Part shown: positions 15,310-28,828 of the stretch, piece after piece
How the letters are laid out: each line of letters opens with the position of its first letter
Position numbering within the stretch: the first letter of the stretch is position 1
Assembly: GCA_002104895.1 (NCBI GenBank)
Contig: MCFG01000189.1
Coordinates: 60,001 to 90,000, forward strand
DNA length: 30,000 nucleotides
Reading direction: 5' to 3'
From: Anaeromyces robustus
Taxonomy: Eukaryota > Neocallimastigomycota > Neocallimastigomycetes > Neocallimastigales > Neocallimastigaceae
Program-made: the position numbers and the translations under genes
Notes under the pieces: model-generated
Database searches by the model: none
Seen by the model: the letters and a program-made list of their open reading frames with translations, nothing else
What the model was told of the DNA's origin: nothing

Positions 15310-15605
15310 TTTTTTTTACAATCTGCATACTTCATTATTTTAAAATAAACAAATAAATTTAAAACCAATTCTGGATCTAATAATTTAATGTAAACTATCT
15401 GGAAATATTATTTAAATTTAATATATAATTAATGTATTTTTGAGTATATATTCATTATTAAAAAAAATCATATTTATTATTTTTTTCATAATGTATTTAT
15501 CATGTACATATAATTACTGATATTTGGCTAATATTTTGAGTTTATTTATAAATTTAAACTTTAATATTTATTTTTCAGAGTATTTATTTTTTTAGTTGAT
15601 ATTAA
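15310..15605 (-). pseudogene. Decayed exon-2 relic of a further receptor copy
   Basis: Read against copy B exon 2 (18061-18370, same strand), this stretch aligns almost without gaps over long runs. GGATCTAATAATTTAATG here matches GAATCAAATAATGTAATA there, and TATTTTTGAGTATATATTCA matches TATTTTGGAGTAAATGCATT. Towards the right, ATTACTGATATTTG matches ATCATTAATATTTG. The matching order is kept for about 280 bases. The reading frame is lost throughout, so this is an old relic rather than a gene. It lies only about 170 bp beyond the stop codon of copy B, between two live-looking paralogues, where a dead tandem duplicate would be expected. Remains of the other exons are uncertain. Confidence 0.6.
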
Positions 15606-15774
15606 TTAGGAAAAATTTTTTTATTTAATAATTAAATTTTATTCAATCAAAATATTTTTATTGAATCTTATTTATTAGATTTTTATAATTTAAAATCAAA
15701 TTTATTTTTTTTATTATATTTTATAATTTAAATAATATAAATAATATTTTATTTTATATGAATTGACATTACTT

Positions 15775-18617
15775 TTAATTATTTTCATTAGTCGTATTTG
15801 TTTTTGGTCTTATGGAATAACTATTATTACTTTCACTACAGTTAAAAGAAAATGATTTTGATAATGTTTCTGTATTATGATAACTTAATATCTTCGAATA
15901 TAGAATTGATTGCATTGTTCTTTTTTGTGAATAAACTGAGTAATCAGTTTTTTTAAAAGTATTATCGTCATTTTCTGTTTTTTCAGTGATATTTGATGAA
16001 AAGGTATCGAAATATTCACCATTTCTTAAATTAAAAATTGTATTTATATATAATGTAATTTCTTTTTCTTTTTTCTTATTAAAAGGTATTAATAATCGAA
16101 AACCATATAAAGAAGTATAACTTGAAATTACAAAAACTATAATAAATATATTTTTTATTAAAAAGTATACATTACAATTATTGATTTTAAAAAAATCCAT
16201 TATAAATATAAAAAAAATAGAAAGAAGGTATATATAAAGTGTTAAAGAATATACTTGAACATCATATATTATAGTTTTATGATGCTATTCAATGAAACAG
16301 AGAAATAACATTATCATAAAAATAATTAAAAAATATATTAACAATATTATTGTAATGATTAGGGTACATCCATGATTCAGATTACATTTTTTAAAATTAG
16401 GTTGATCATTTAAAATAATATTTTCTACATTAATATTTATCGAATATAATATACTGAATATTATATCTATGATGATAAAAAATAATAAAAATAAATATTT
16501 ATGATGGAAAATCCACTGAGATATCTTATTCTCTTCAGGAAAATCAACAATAAGTTTACAGAAAAGTTGTGTTAAATTAAATGTAAATCCAGTTATAATC
16601 ATAATAATATACATATTACATTTTATAACTGTAATAGGTCCAAAAGAAGTGAAGCATGAACATATAATAATTATTAAACCAATTATGGTTATTATCCAAG
16701 AATCAATGGATAGATATTGAAAAAATATTTTAAATTTTTCAGTATAAAGAAATAGTAATGATAAAAACATAAATATTGAAATTACTATTGAAGTAATATA
16801 AATTATCTTTGCTAATATTCCTATTGAATCATCTGAATTAAAAGATATAAAATGAAATTTTGTTAAATCATCTACTTGTGTCAATACTTCCTCAGCTGTT
16901 TTATTTCCATATAAATATTGATAAATATTATACATTATTTTTTGTGAATATTCGGAAAAACTATATAATTTTGAAGTAGGTCGATTATTAGGTTGAACGT
17001 TTCTATAAGCTTCACATTCAAGTTGTTCACATACTTCATCATCTTCATATAATGACGATATTCCTGATATTAAATGTCCAGATAAAAGATATTTTTTTTG
17101 AGATTCTTTTGAAGTTAAATATTTTAAAGCCTCTATACCAGCATTAATTTTATTTTTTTGAATAAGCTTATTTATACCAATATTATATCCAGCAATTGAT
17201 GTACCTGATATTCCTTCTTTTATTCCTGGTAAAAGTGACATTTTATAAGGCAAAGAATTAAGAATCGTATGAGAAAGAGTAAAAAATTTTAAAAATATTA
17301 CATTAGTGTTATTCAATAAATTTAATGTAAAACTCATATCAGAACGAAATATATCATCTATATATAAAAAAATATTAAAAATTAAAATTTGGTTTATTAT
17401 TAGTATTATATAATAAAATTTTTTATTTTTTTAAACAAATTACATTATAATTATAAAATCATTCTTTAATTTTTTTATCATTTATTATATATATTATTAT
17501 GTCATTTATTTATTACTAATTTTTACTTAAAATATATGTTATTAAATTTACCTGATGATATTGTATTTTTGATTTTTTTGATTAATTTTAGAGCCTTTAT
17601 GGATGTTTCACTATTTATTTCTGGAAAAGGAGAATCATAAGAATCTCTACAAGAATAAATGAATTCATAAATAGAGCATATTCCTTGATCACTATCTATA
17701 AATATATATTAAATATAATTATAATATATATAAAATACTATAATTATTACTATTAATTTATTACACAAATAATTATTATTTAAATCTATTAATGCTAAAA
17801 TAAGTTACCATCAAATAAGCCATTATAAGCTATTAAATCTGGATCATTTTCTTTTTCTAAAATAAATTGACTTATTTCTATTAATTCATCCCATGTTTTC
17901 GGAACTGTTTGATTATATTTGTTTAATAATAATTTATTCGAATACAGCATTGAATATCCTACGGAATATGGCTATATATATATTTCATAATATATAAAAT
18001 ATATATAAAAATTTATTAAATAATTTATTTTTTTTCATTATAATAACATATTTATTTATTTCAAAAACTAATCATATAAATTATATAAAAATATTTTACA
18101 AGTCCAATAATTTTATCATCATATAAACAAGAAGATGAGATAAGTTTTGAATCAAATAATGTAATATGCTCTTTTGGTAAATATTCCTTTAAATCTAATA
18201 AATATTCACCATATTTTGGAGTAAATGCATTATCATAAAAAAATAAATCAAATTTTTTTTTCTTAGTAAGTAATGTTTTTACCATAGCATAATCATTAAT
18301 ATTTGTCGTTAAATTTAAATTGGTATATATATTTAAATTTAAAGTAATATTTAAATTATTTCTTTTAGAATATTCATTAAAATCATTAACCATAGGTGTA
18401 TAAGGTTGAAAAGTTGGATCTATGGCATATGCTATAACATTTAATTGTGTATTATTACCAAGAGTAGCATCTATCGTAAAATAAATTAATTTATATATTA
18501 ATAAATAATTTATATTAATATTTATGATTATTTAATTGTATATGAAAATGAATATTTGTTTTTACTTATATAAACCAATTTTATAAATAAAAGAAAATAT
18601 GTAATTTTAAAAATCAT
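15775..18617 (-). pseudogene. Solute-binding-protein/class C GPCR fusion receptor, copy B, with one in-frame stop
   Basis: Exons on the minus strand: 18617-18566, 18470-18100, 17971-17809, 17695-17552 and 17357-15775, the same plan as copies A and C. Signal peptide, solute-binding domain (PYSVGYSMLYSNK, PKTWDELIE, PYKMSLLPG) and helices 1-5 are intact. At 16285-16287 a TAG replaces the Trp codon of the FIEWR motif seen in both paralogues, so translation should end after 600 residues. The same frame then stays open for 169 codons and still reads YDVQ, helices 6 and 7 and a recognisable tail (ILYSKILSYHNTET). A single stop with an otherwise clean frame means recent loss, a strain polymorphism, a sequencing error or stop-codon readthrough. 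A five-helix truncated receptor could still bind ligand. I call it a pseudogene with caution. Confidence 0.75.
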
Positions 18618-19416
18618 TGTTTATAGTTATTCAATTTTAATTATATATATTGTATATAAATATATATATATATATATATTGGATAATTTAAAATCATGGA
18701 GACCTTACAAGTGTTTGATTTGATTTTTTTTTAAAAAAAAATCAAATCAAATAAACCAAATCTTTGATTACTATAATCTTAATAAATATTTAATAAAATA
18801 AAAAAAGGAAGATTATTTATGTAAATATATAAAAATTATAATTTATTATATTTTTTTTTATTTTTGTTAATTCCATATTTTTTAAAATTAATAATGAAAT
18901 TTAAATAGTCAAATTATACAAACCTTTTTATTTATAATATTTTTATTTTTAAAATTTTATTTAATTAAAATAGGAAAAAAAAATATTTTATTTTCCTTTT
19001 TTTCGCATAAATTTTTTTCATTTTTTTATAATTAATACCAATATAGAGATGAATAATATGAAATTACTAATATTATAATAAATTTATTCTTCTCTAAAAG
19101 AATATTATATATAGTTATTGATTAAGAAATAATCCAATATGAACAATAAAAAATACATTATTAATTAAATTATTAAATTATAAATTTTATTATTTTATAA
19201 ATATTTATTTTACTATTATAATAAAATGACTCTTTTATTATTATAAATTATAAATTATTACTATTATTATTTTTATTTTTTATTTTTATTTTTATTTTAT
19301 AATTCCAAAAAAAAAACAAACTAGAATTTTAATAATTTTCTTAAAAAAATTCATATTTTAAGAATTTCAAGCGTAACAAAATTTTATTATATAAAAAAGA
19401 GTTGAATAATAAAATC

Positions 19417-19451
<35 letters not shown>

Positions 19452-19823
19452 TATATTTTATTTTATTTATTTCAATCCTTTACTAAATAATATATTATAA
19501 AAATTATTATTTATAAATTTATTATAAAAAAAAAAACATGAAAAAAAATATCTATAATACTTTATATTTATAAAGTGTTAATTTATAATTTATATTATAT
19601 ATAGATATGATATAAATAATAAATTAAATCATATTAATAAATTAAATCATAATACAATTAAAAATTAAAGATCTATATTTATTTTTTATAAATATTTTAA
19701 TATATATATTAAAGATATATTATACATAATATATTATGTATATTGATTTTATAACTTTTTAATTAAAATAAAATAAAGTCTATATTAAATAATTCTAGGT
19801 TTTTTATATAATTGTTTTTCAGG
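18618..19823. other. AT-rich spacer between receptor copies B and C
   Basis: No gene seen. It should contain the promoter of copy B (right next to 18617) and the 3' end of copy C. It holds an alternating TA run at about 18655-18680, a perfect 38-bp palindrome at 18714-18751 and (TTTA)n near 19418-19452. The rest is A/T-rich without a usable frame. Confidence 0.6.
18714..18751. repeat. Perfect 38-bp palindrome upstream of receptor copy B
   Basis: Two 19-bp arms, TTTGATTTGATTTTTTTTT and its exact complement, meet without a loop. The centre is about 115 bp upstream of the copy B start codon. It could extrude as a cruciform or be a dyad regulatory site; nothing shows which. Confidence 0.7.
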
Positions 19824-23170
<3,347 letters not shown>

Positions 23171-23444
23171 ATTATCATAAATAATATTTTATTATTTTTA
23201 TTGTTAAAATTTTCAAATGAAATTATGGAAATATTTTAAAAAATTCATTAAAAAAAAAAATAAAAAAAAATAAAATATAAAAAGATCGATCATTATTATT
23301 AAAAAAAAATTTATTTTGGTTGACCAAGATTTAAACTACAAACTAAATATATATTTTTACTAATTAAAATTTTAAAACTATAAAATTTTAAAATTATAAT
23401 TAATCTTGGATGTAACTTTTAAAAATTTATAACTTTAATTAACT
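23171..23444. other. Upstream flank of receptor copy C
   Basis: AT-rich and without a gene. It should contain the promoter of copy C. At 23319-23340 there is a slightly more complex patch (TTGGTTGACCAAG) that includes a short dyad, with no assigned function. Confidence 0.5.
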
Positions 23445-23446
23445 AT

Positions 23447-23485
<39 letters not shown>

Positions 23486-23601
23486 TTATTTATTTATTTA
23501 TTTATTTATTTATAATTATAATTAAAACTTTTCGAAATAATAAACTTTATATTTTAATAACTTATTTATTATTTTTTTTTTTGAAATGATAAATAAAAAA
23601 T

Positions 23602-23640
<39 letters not shown>

Positions 23641-24150
23641 AAGATAAAAAGCATCATATTTTATGTTGTACAGAAATAGTATTTATACTAAATTTTTTTA
23701 AACATAAAAATATTTAGAATATTATAATAAAAATTTATATATATATTATGTTATAAAAAAAAATTTCAATATTATATTATACTTATATTAATATTATATA
23801 TTATATTGTCTATAATCAAAGGTATGAATAATAAAACTTTATTTAAAGAATATTATTATAAAATAATATAAAATACTACAACAAAAAAAAATGAAATATA
23901 GAATTTTTATTTTTCTTATTTTTTTTTTTTGTTTAATTTTTATTTATTTTTATTTCTATTTTTTTTTAAATAAATAATTATATATATTTATTGTAATATT
24001 TTCTTAATAGATATATATATTTATTGTAATATTTTCTTAATAGATATATATATTTATTGTAATATTTTCTTAATAGATATATATATTTATTGTAATATTT
24101 TCTTAATAGATATATATATTTATTGTAATATTTTCTTAATAGATATATAT
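23445..24150. repeat. Segmental duplication, left copy (partner 28208-28828)
   Basis: After a (TTTA)n run, this stretch follows the same order as 28323-28828: CTTTTCGAAATAATAAACTT, an A run, TCAAAGATAAAAAGCATCAT, AATATTTAGAATATTATAAT, GGTATGAATAATAAAACTTT, then TGAAATATAGAATTTTTATT. The partner is the natural 3' flank of the protease gene at the window's right end. Two internal segments are reversed between the copies (see findings). The copy ends in a 33-bp repeat array and runs directly into a protease fragment, so about 1 kb present in the partner (about 28829-29857) is missing here. The join shares AATTAT with both parent ends. Confidence 0.85.
23987..24150. repeat. 33-bp minisatellite, five copies
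   Basis: Five almost identical head-to-tail units each open with TTTATTGTAATATTTTCTTA. The duplicate locus has exactly one unit (28791-28823), so the array grew from one to five copies after the duplication. It is not a CRISPR: there are no spacers. Confidence 0.9.
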
Positions 24151-24373
24151 TAATTATATTCAATTTCTGGATGTTCTGACATAATAGTTGCTGCTACACC
24201 AGCAATGATAGGTGAAGAATAAGAAGTTCGATTAACTACAGCAAATTTAATACCATCTAATTCAGCATAATAATATTCGTTAGTTTAAAAAGCTACTTCA
24301 CTCTGGAGCTAAAATATCTATACATGGATTATAATTAGAATAATAGGCTAAATTATATCCATCATTTATTGAT
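24151..24373 (-). pseudogene. Broken fragment of a subtilisin-like (S8) protease gene
   Basis: The minus strand is nearly identical to the protease exon at the window's right end, over the part that encodes SPIVAGVAATIMSEHPEIEY. It also reaches further upstream than the window edge allows for the parent, to a block reading about YYSNYNPCIDILAPE, typical of the region before the subtilase serine. A T-run acceptor (TTTAG) at about 24374-24378 marks the 5' edge of the exon. The frame is broken by a small deletion just after LAPE and by a stop where the parent has Gln in VAFQT. The serine motif reads RTSYSSP instead of GTSYSSP. It has no 5' exons and its 3' side is fused to flank DNA, so it is dead. 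Confidence 0.85.
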
Positions 24374-25291
24374 CTAAAAAAAAAAATAAAGTAAATAATA
24401 AAGTAGAATAAGTTACAAGTATATAAAAAATAAATAGTAAAGTAGAATAAGCTACAATTACATATAAAATAAAATAAAATTAAAATAAAATAAAATAAAA
24501 TTAAAATAAAATAAAATTAAAATAAAATAAAATAAGAGTAAAGTAAGTCATATAATGATTTACATAAAAAAATAATTAGAAAAATTGAACAATATATTAT
24601 AAAAATAAAATAATATTAAATAAAAATATAAAATAAATAAATATTTTTTTTTCTTTTTTAAATAAAAATAGTAAAAGAATAAAATTAATAATTAAATAAA
24701 AAATATATGTAATGATATATTTTAAAAAATTTTATATCATAAATTAAAAAAAAAAAATGTATAAAAAATTAATACTTTTTGTTTGTTGTTGTTGTTGTTG
24801 TTGTTATTAATAAAAATTTAATTATTTTAATTAAATTTTTATTTTCACTATGCATAAAAAAAAAAAAAAAAGGTTTTTTTTAGCTTATTTTTTAATATTT
24901 GATTCTGGCAGTACAATAATAAATAATAATAATAATATTAATAATTTTAACAAATGTTTCAAAAATAAAAATTAATTAAAAAGTCCCAAAATTATAAAAA
25001 TTTTGATTATTAATTTATTAACCAATAAAATTTATTCATTTGAAATATTTTTAAAAAAAAAAATAAAAATAAAATAAATATATAAATAAATAAACGAGTA
25101 ATAATTATATAATAATTATACATCATTTCCAAAACTTTTTTTATCATTTTGGATTTCAAACAGTATTAAAAACATTTTTAAAATATATCATTATCAGATA
25201 TATATTTTATTTATATATATAAATATTTATTTAATTATTAATTTTTATTCTTTTTTTTTTTTTTAATTTTTATTCTTTTATTAATTTTTAT

Positions 25292-25328
<37 letters not shown>

Positions 25329-25478
25329 TTATTCTTTTATTAATTTTTATTCTTTTATTAATTTTTTATTTTTTTTATTATTTTTATTTGAAATGGATTA
25401 AACAAGAAAAATATTAGGTTAAAACATTTAAAAAAATAAATAAATAATGATTATATTAACATAAAAAAATAAATTTAT
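24374..25478. other. AT-rich intergenic region beyond the protease fragment
   Basis: The part next to 24374 is probably remnant intron of the protease pseudogene. The rest holds an AAAATAAAATT-type array at about 24470-24535, a short (GTT)n run near 24781-24805, a hairpin with 15-bp arms and a 5-nt loop at 24809-24843, and T-rich repeats of the TTAATTTTTATTC type near 25230-25370. I see no gene. Confidence 0.55.
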
Positions 25479-27014
25479 TTATTTTTTCATTAATCCACAG
25501 CATACAAAAGGGAATATACAAGGAGATATTAAACAAAGCATACCTTTTTCTATCCCCTTTTCTATTTTATATAACATGGATTTCTTCTTGGCTCCATGTT
25601 GAGTTAAATAATTAATTATTTCAGGAGTCCAATGCTTTCCATATTTAAGGACTACTGTAGAATTAACAGTAGCTCCATGTTCTACCAAACATTTAACGAT
25701 GGTTTCATTATTATTATCACATGCAAGGAGTAATGGTTTTCCTTGATTTGGATTAGTACCGTGTTCTACTAAATATTCTACAGTGGTTTCATGATTATTT
25801 CTACAGGCATGAACTAATGGAGTTCCATTTTTTATATTGGCACCCTGTTCTATTAAATATCTCACTACAGTGTCATGTCCATTTTTACAGGCTTCATCTA
25901 ACGGGTATGAACCAAAATAATCATATTGATTGACATTTGCTCTGTGTTCTACTAAATACTTTACAATTTCTTCATGTCCATAGGTACAAGCAGAAATTAA
26001 TGGATTTTCTAAATTGACATCTGCTCCATGCTCTACTAAACATTTTACAATATTTTCATTTGGTTCAGTTTTTTTACATACACCTACTAATGGTACATGG
26101 TTTTTACCATATTTATTGACATCTGCTCCCTGTTCTATCAAATATTTTACGATATTTTCATGTTGATTGAAACAGGCAGAATATAATGGTGTCATTTCAT
26201 CATAACTTATTTTATTAACATCTGCTCCATGTTCTACTAAATATTTTACATTAGTTTCATTTCCAATTTCACATGCTTTCACCAATGAAAGATATTTATC
26301 TTCTAAATTAAAATCAACTCCATGATCTACTAAATATTTAACTATTGTTTCATTATTATTTTGACAGGCAAAATATAATGGCTTCTTATATGAACCAATA
26401 TTTACATCAGCTCCATGTTCCACCAAATACTTCACTAAATTTTCATATCCACCTTTACAAGCTTCCACTATTGGCTTTTTATAATGACCTTTATTAATAT
26501 CAGCCCCATGTTCTACTAAATATTTTACAATAGTTTCATTACCATTTTCACAGGCTTGAGTTAATGGAGTACGATAATATCCAAGATTTATATCTGCACC
26601 AATTTCAGTTAAATACTTTACGATATTTTCGCTATTACATAAGCAAGCACAAATCAATGGAGTTTCATGATAACATAATTTATTTATATCAGCACCATGT
26701 TCTACCAAATGTTTTATCAAAGATTCATTTCCTATTTCACATGCATAAATTAATGGAGTTATTCTATTACCAGCTACTAAATTTACATTATGTTCAATTA
26801 TAACATTTAGTAAATCCATATTATTATCATTTATTATTTCTTTAAGTAAATCTGATGATATAATTGTATCATTGTTACAATTTTTAATCAACAATTGTAA
26901 TCTTTCCGAAGTAAGTGAATTTTTTTCGTAAAGAATATCTTCATTATTGTTATTTATTGATTTATTTATATCATTATTTTTAAGATTATTTTCATTTATT
27001 TCAGTATTATTCAT
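25479..27014 (-). CDS. Ankyrin-repeat protein with a cysteine-rich hydrophobic C-terminus (511 aa)
   Basis: An intronless open frame of 511 codons. The first 55 residues are Asn-rich and disordered-looking. From about residue 60 to 475 there are 13-14 consecutive ankyrin repeats of about 30-33 residues, recognisable by TPL...ACE.GNE.IVKYLVEHGADIN. Some units are shorter, lacking the usual spacer (for example near NLENPLISAC and KNGTPLVHAC). Ankyrin repeats form protein-binding surfaces; nothing in the sequence names the partner. The last 20 residues or so (MLCLISPCIFPFVCCGLMKK) are hydrophobic with four cysteines, preceded by the charged stretch YKIEKGIEKG. That could be a membrane anchor or a site for lipid attachment. 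There is no signal peptide, so it is probably cytosolic or attached to the inner face of a membrane. The start is the first ATG after an A/T-only leader and gives the full Asn-rich leader. Ankyrin proteins occur in large families in these fungi, so a paralogous repertoire is likely. Confidence 0.88.
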   Translation of the reverse strand: MNNTEINENNLKNNDINKSINNNNEDILYEKNSLTSERLQLLIKNCNNDTIISSDLLKEIINDNNMDLLNVIIEHNVNLVAGNRITPLIYACEIGNESLIKHLVEHGADINKLCYHETPLICACLCNSENIVKYLTEIGADINLGYYRTPLTQACENGNETIVKYLVEHGADINKGHYKKPIVEACKGGYENLVKYLVEHGADVNIGSYKKPLYFACQNNNETIVKYLVDHGVDFNLEDKYLSLVKACEIGNETNVKYLVEHGADVNKISYDEMTPLYSACFNQHENIVKYLIEQGADVNKYGKNHVPLVGVCKKTEPNENIVKCLVEHGADVNLENPLISACTYGHEEIVKYLVEHRANVNQYDYFGSYPLDEACKNGHDTVVRYLIEQGANIKNGTPLVHACRNNHETTVEYLVEHGTNPNQGKPLLLACDNNNETIVKCLVEHGATVNSTVVLKYGKHWTPEIINYLTQHGAKKKSMLYKIEKGIEKGMLCLISPCIFPFVCCGLMKK

Positions 27015-27552
27015 ATTTTAGTTAATTATTATAAATTATATATAGATTATGTTTAATTTTTTTTTTTTAACAAAAGAATTTTTATTATATATATTAGTTT
27101 TTATGTTTTTTTATATATATATATATATTTATTTTAATTGAATTAAAACAATAAACTAATTAAAAATATATATATACTAAAAATATTAAATTATCAATAT
27201 TAAAAAATTATTTTGTTTCCAAAACAAATAATAATAATAATAAATAATAAATAATATAATATAATATAATATAATATAATAAAATATAATATAATATAAT
27301 ATAATATAATATAATAAAATATAATATAATATAATATAATATAATATAATATAATATAATATAATATAATATAATATTTACAATAAAATAACACATAATT
27401 AATAAAAAAAATTTATTATTATTATTTAATTATTATTATTTCTTAATTTTTTTTTTTTTTTTGTAACAATGAATAAATATAAAAAAAATTTTTTTTGTTG
27501 TTTTTTTATTTATTTTTTGATTTAAAAATATATTTTTTTGAGAATACATCAT
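27015..27552. other. AT-rich intergenic region upstream of the ankyrin gene
   Basis: It contains the probable promoter of the ankyrin gene (right after 27014). It also holds a TATAA pentanucleotide array of about 125 bp (27251-27375) with two single-base interruptions. The array makes spurious Ile/Tyr/Leu frames. No gene seen. Confidence 0.65.
27251..27375. repeat. (TATAA)n pentanucleotide array
   Basis: About 25 copies of an A/T pentamer, with AAAAT interruptions near 27280 and 27315. It is the same unit as in intron 3 of the sugar transporter. Confidence 0.85.
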
Positions 27553-27951
27553 TTATTTCAAATTCAAAATTTTTTCTATAGTGTTATTTGATATAATAGA
27601 TTGATAATTCGTTGAAAATATAGAATTATGATCTTCTAATTTTAAAATTTGAGTTTTAGTATCATTAGAATAACGATACATAATATAATTATTATGGCTA
27701 TATTCTATTTTATATAATTTATAACCATTTTTAAATATAATAATATAATCCAGAGAGAACAAATTGGAATCATATTCACATTTATAAATGGATATTGTTT
27801 TTATATCAGTATTAACAGAGGGTCCAGATGATATTATGTCATTAATTACTAGAACTGCTACTCCAATTATTGTGATAAAGAAAATAATAACTGCAGTAAA
27901 AATACAACAACGAGATTTATTTATTTTTATAGATATTCTTTTTTGATGTAT
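27553..27951 (-). CDS. Orphan open exon with one membrane segment; 5' end unresolved
   Basis: The minus strand is open for about 132 codons, but no ATG begins the frame before the upstream stop. Its N-terminal part is basic (KKRISIKINKSR), followed by one hydrophobic segment (CCIFTAVIIFFITIIGVAVL) and then about 90 mixed residues with aromatic and charged positions, ending ...TIEKILNLK. Read as a whole this suits a small type II membrane protein with a short cytosolic head. The composition is far more complex than the surrounding DNA, so it is or was coding. The start is either in an upstream exon I cannot place (an AG acceptor near 27938 is possible) or lost, which would make this a truncated gene. 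A shorter product starting inside the frame would lack the membrane segment. I do not recognise the family. Confidence 0.45.
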   Translation of the reverse strand: MHQKRISIKINKSRCCIFTAVIIFFITIIGVAVLVINDIISSGPSVNTDIKTISIYKCEYDSNLFSLDYIIIFKNGYKLYKIEYSHNNYIMYRYSNDTKTQILKLEDHNSIFSTNYQSIISNNTIEKILNLK

Positions 27952-28207
27952 TTATGTTATTTTTAATATTATTTTTTAATACTATTATTATTTTTTTTTT
28001 AATTTTTATAATTATTACTACAATAATATTTTTTATATTATTAAATATTAAATCTATATTTAAAATATTAATATTAATCTATTTATATAGTTTTATTATG
28101 AATAACCATATAATTAAGAATTTTTAAATATTGAATTTTGAAAAAAAAAAAAAATTTACTGCCTTTTCTAAGATATTTCTAAAAATTAATCCTATTATTT
28201 TATAAAT
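27952..28207. other. AT-rich spacer
   Basis: Nothing coding is visible. If the neighbouring exon at 27553-27951 has a first exon, it should lie here, but no frame with a plausible donor could be found. Confidence 0.4.

Positions 28208-28828
<621 letters not shown>

Noticed and set aside
15134-15368. Three overlapping frames of about 64 codons on both strands
   Set aside because: They contradict one another, include a T-run translation, and the right part overlaps the decayed receptor exon.
23978-24163. Regularly spaced 33-bp repeats that resemble a CRISPR, and a minus-strand YLLRKYYNK frame
   Set aside because: The repeats are directly contiguous with no spacers, and the frame is only the minisatellite translated.
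26564-26803. 79-codon plus-strand frame
   Set aside because: It is antisense to the ankyrin repeats and owes its length to their periodic codons.
27200-27396. Ile/Tyr/Leu frames on the minus strand
   Set aside because: They are translations of the TATAA pentanucleotide array.
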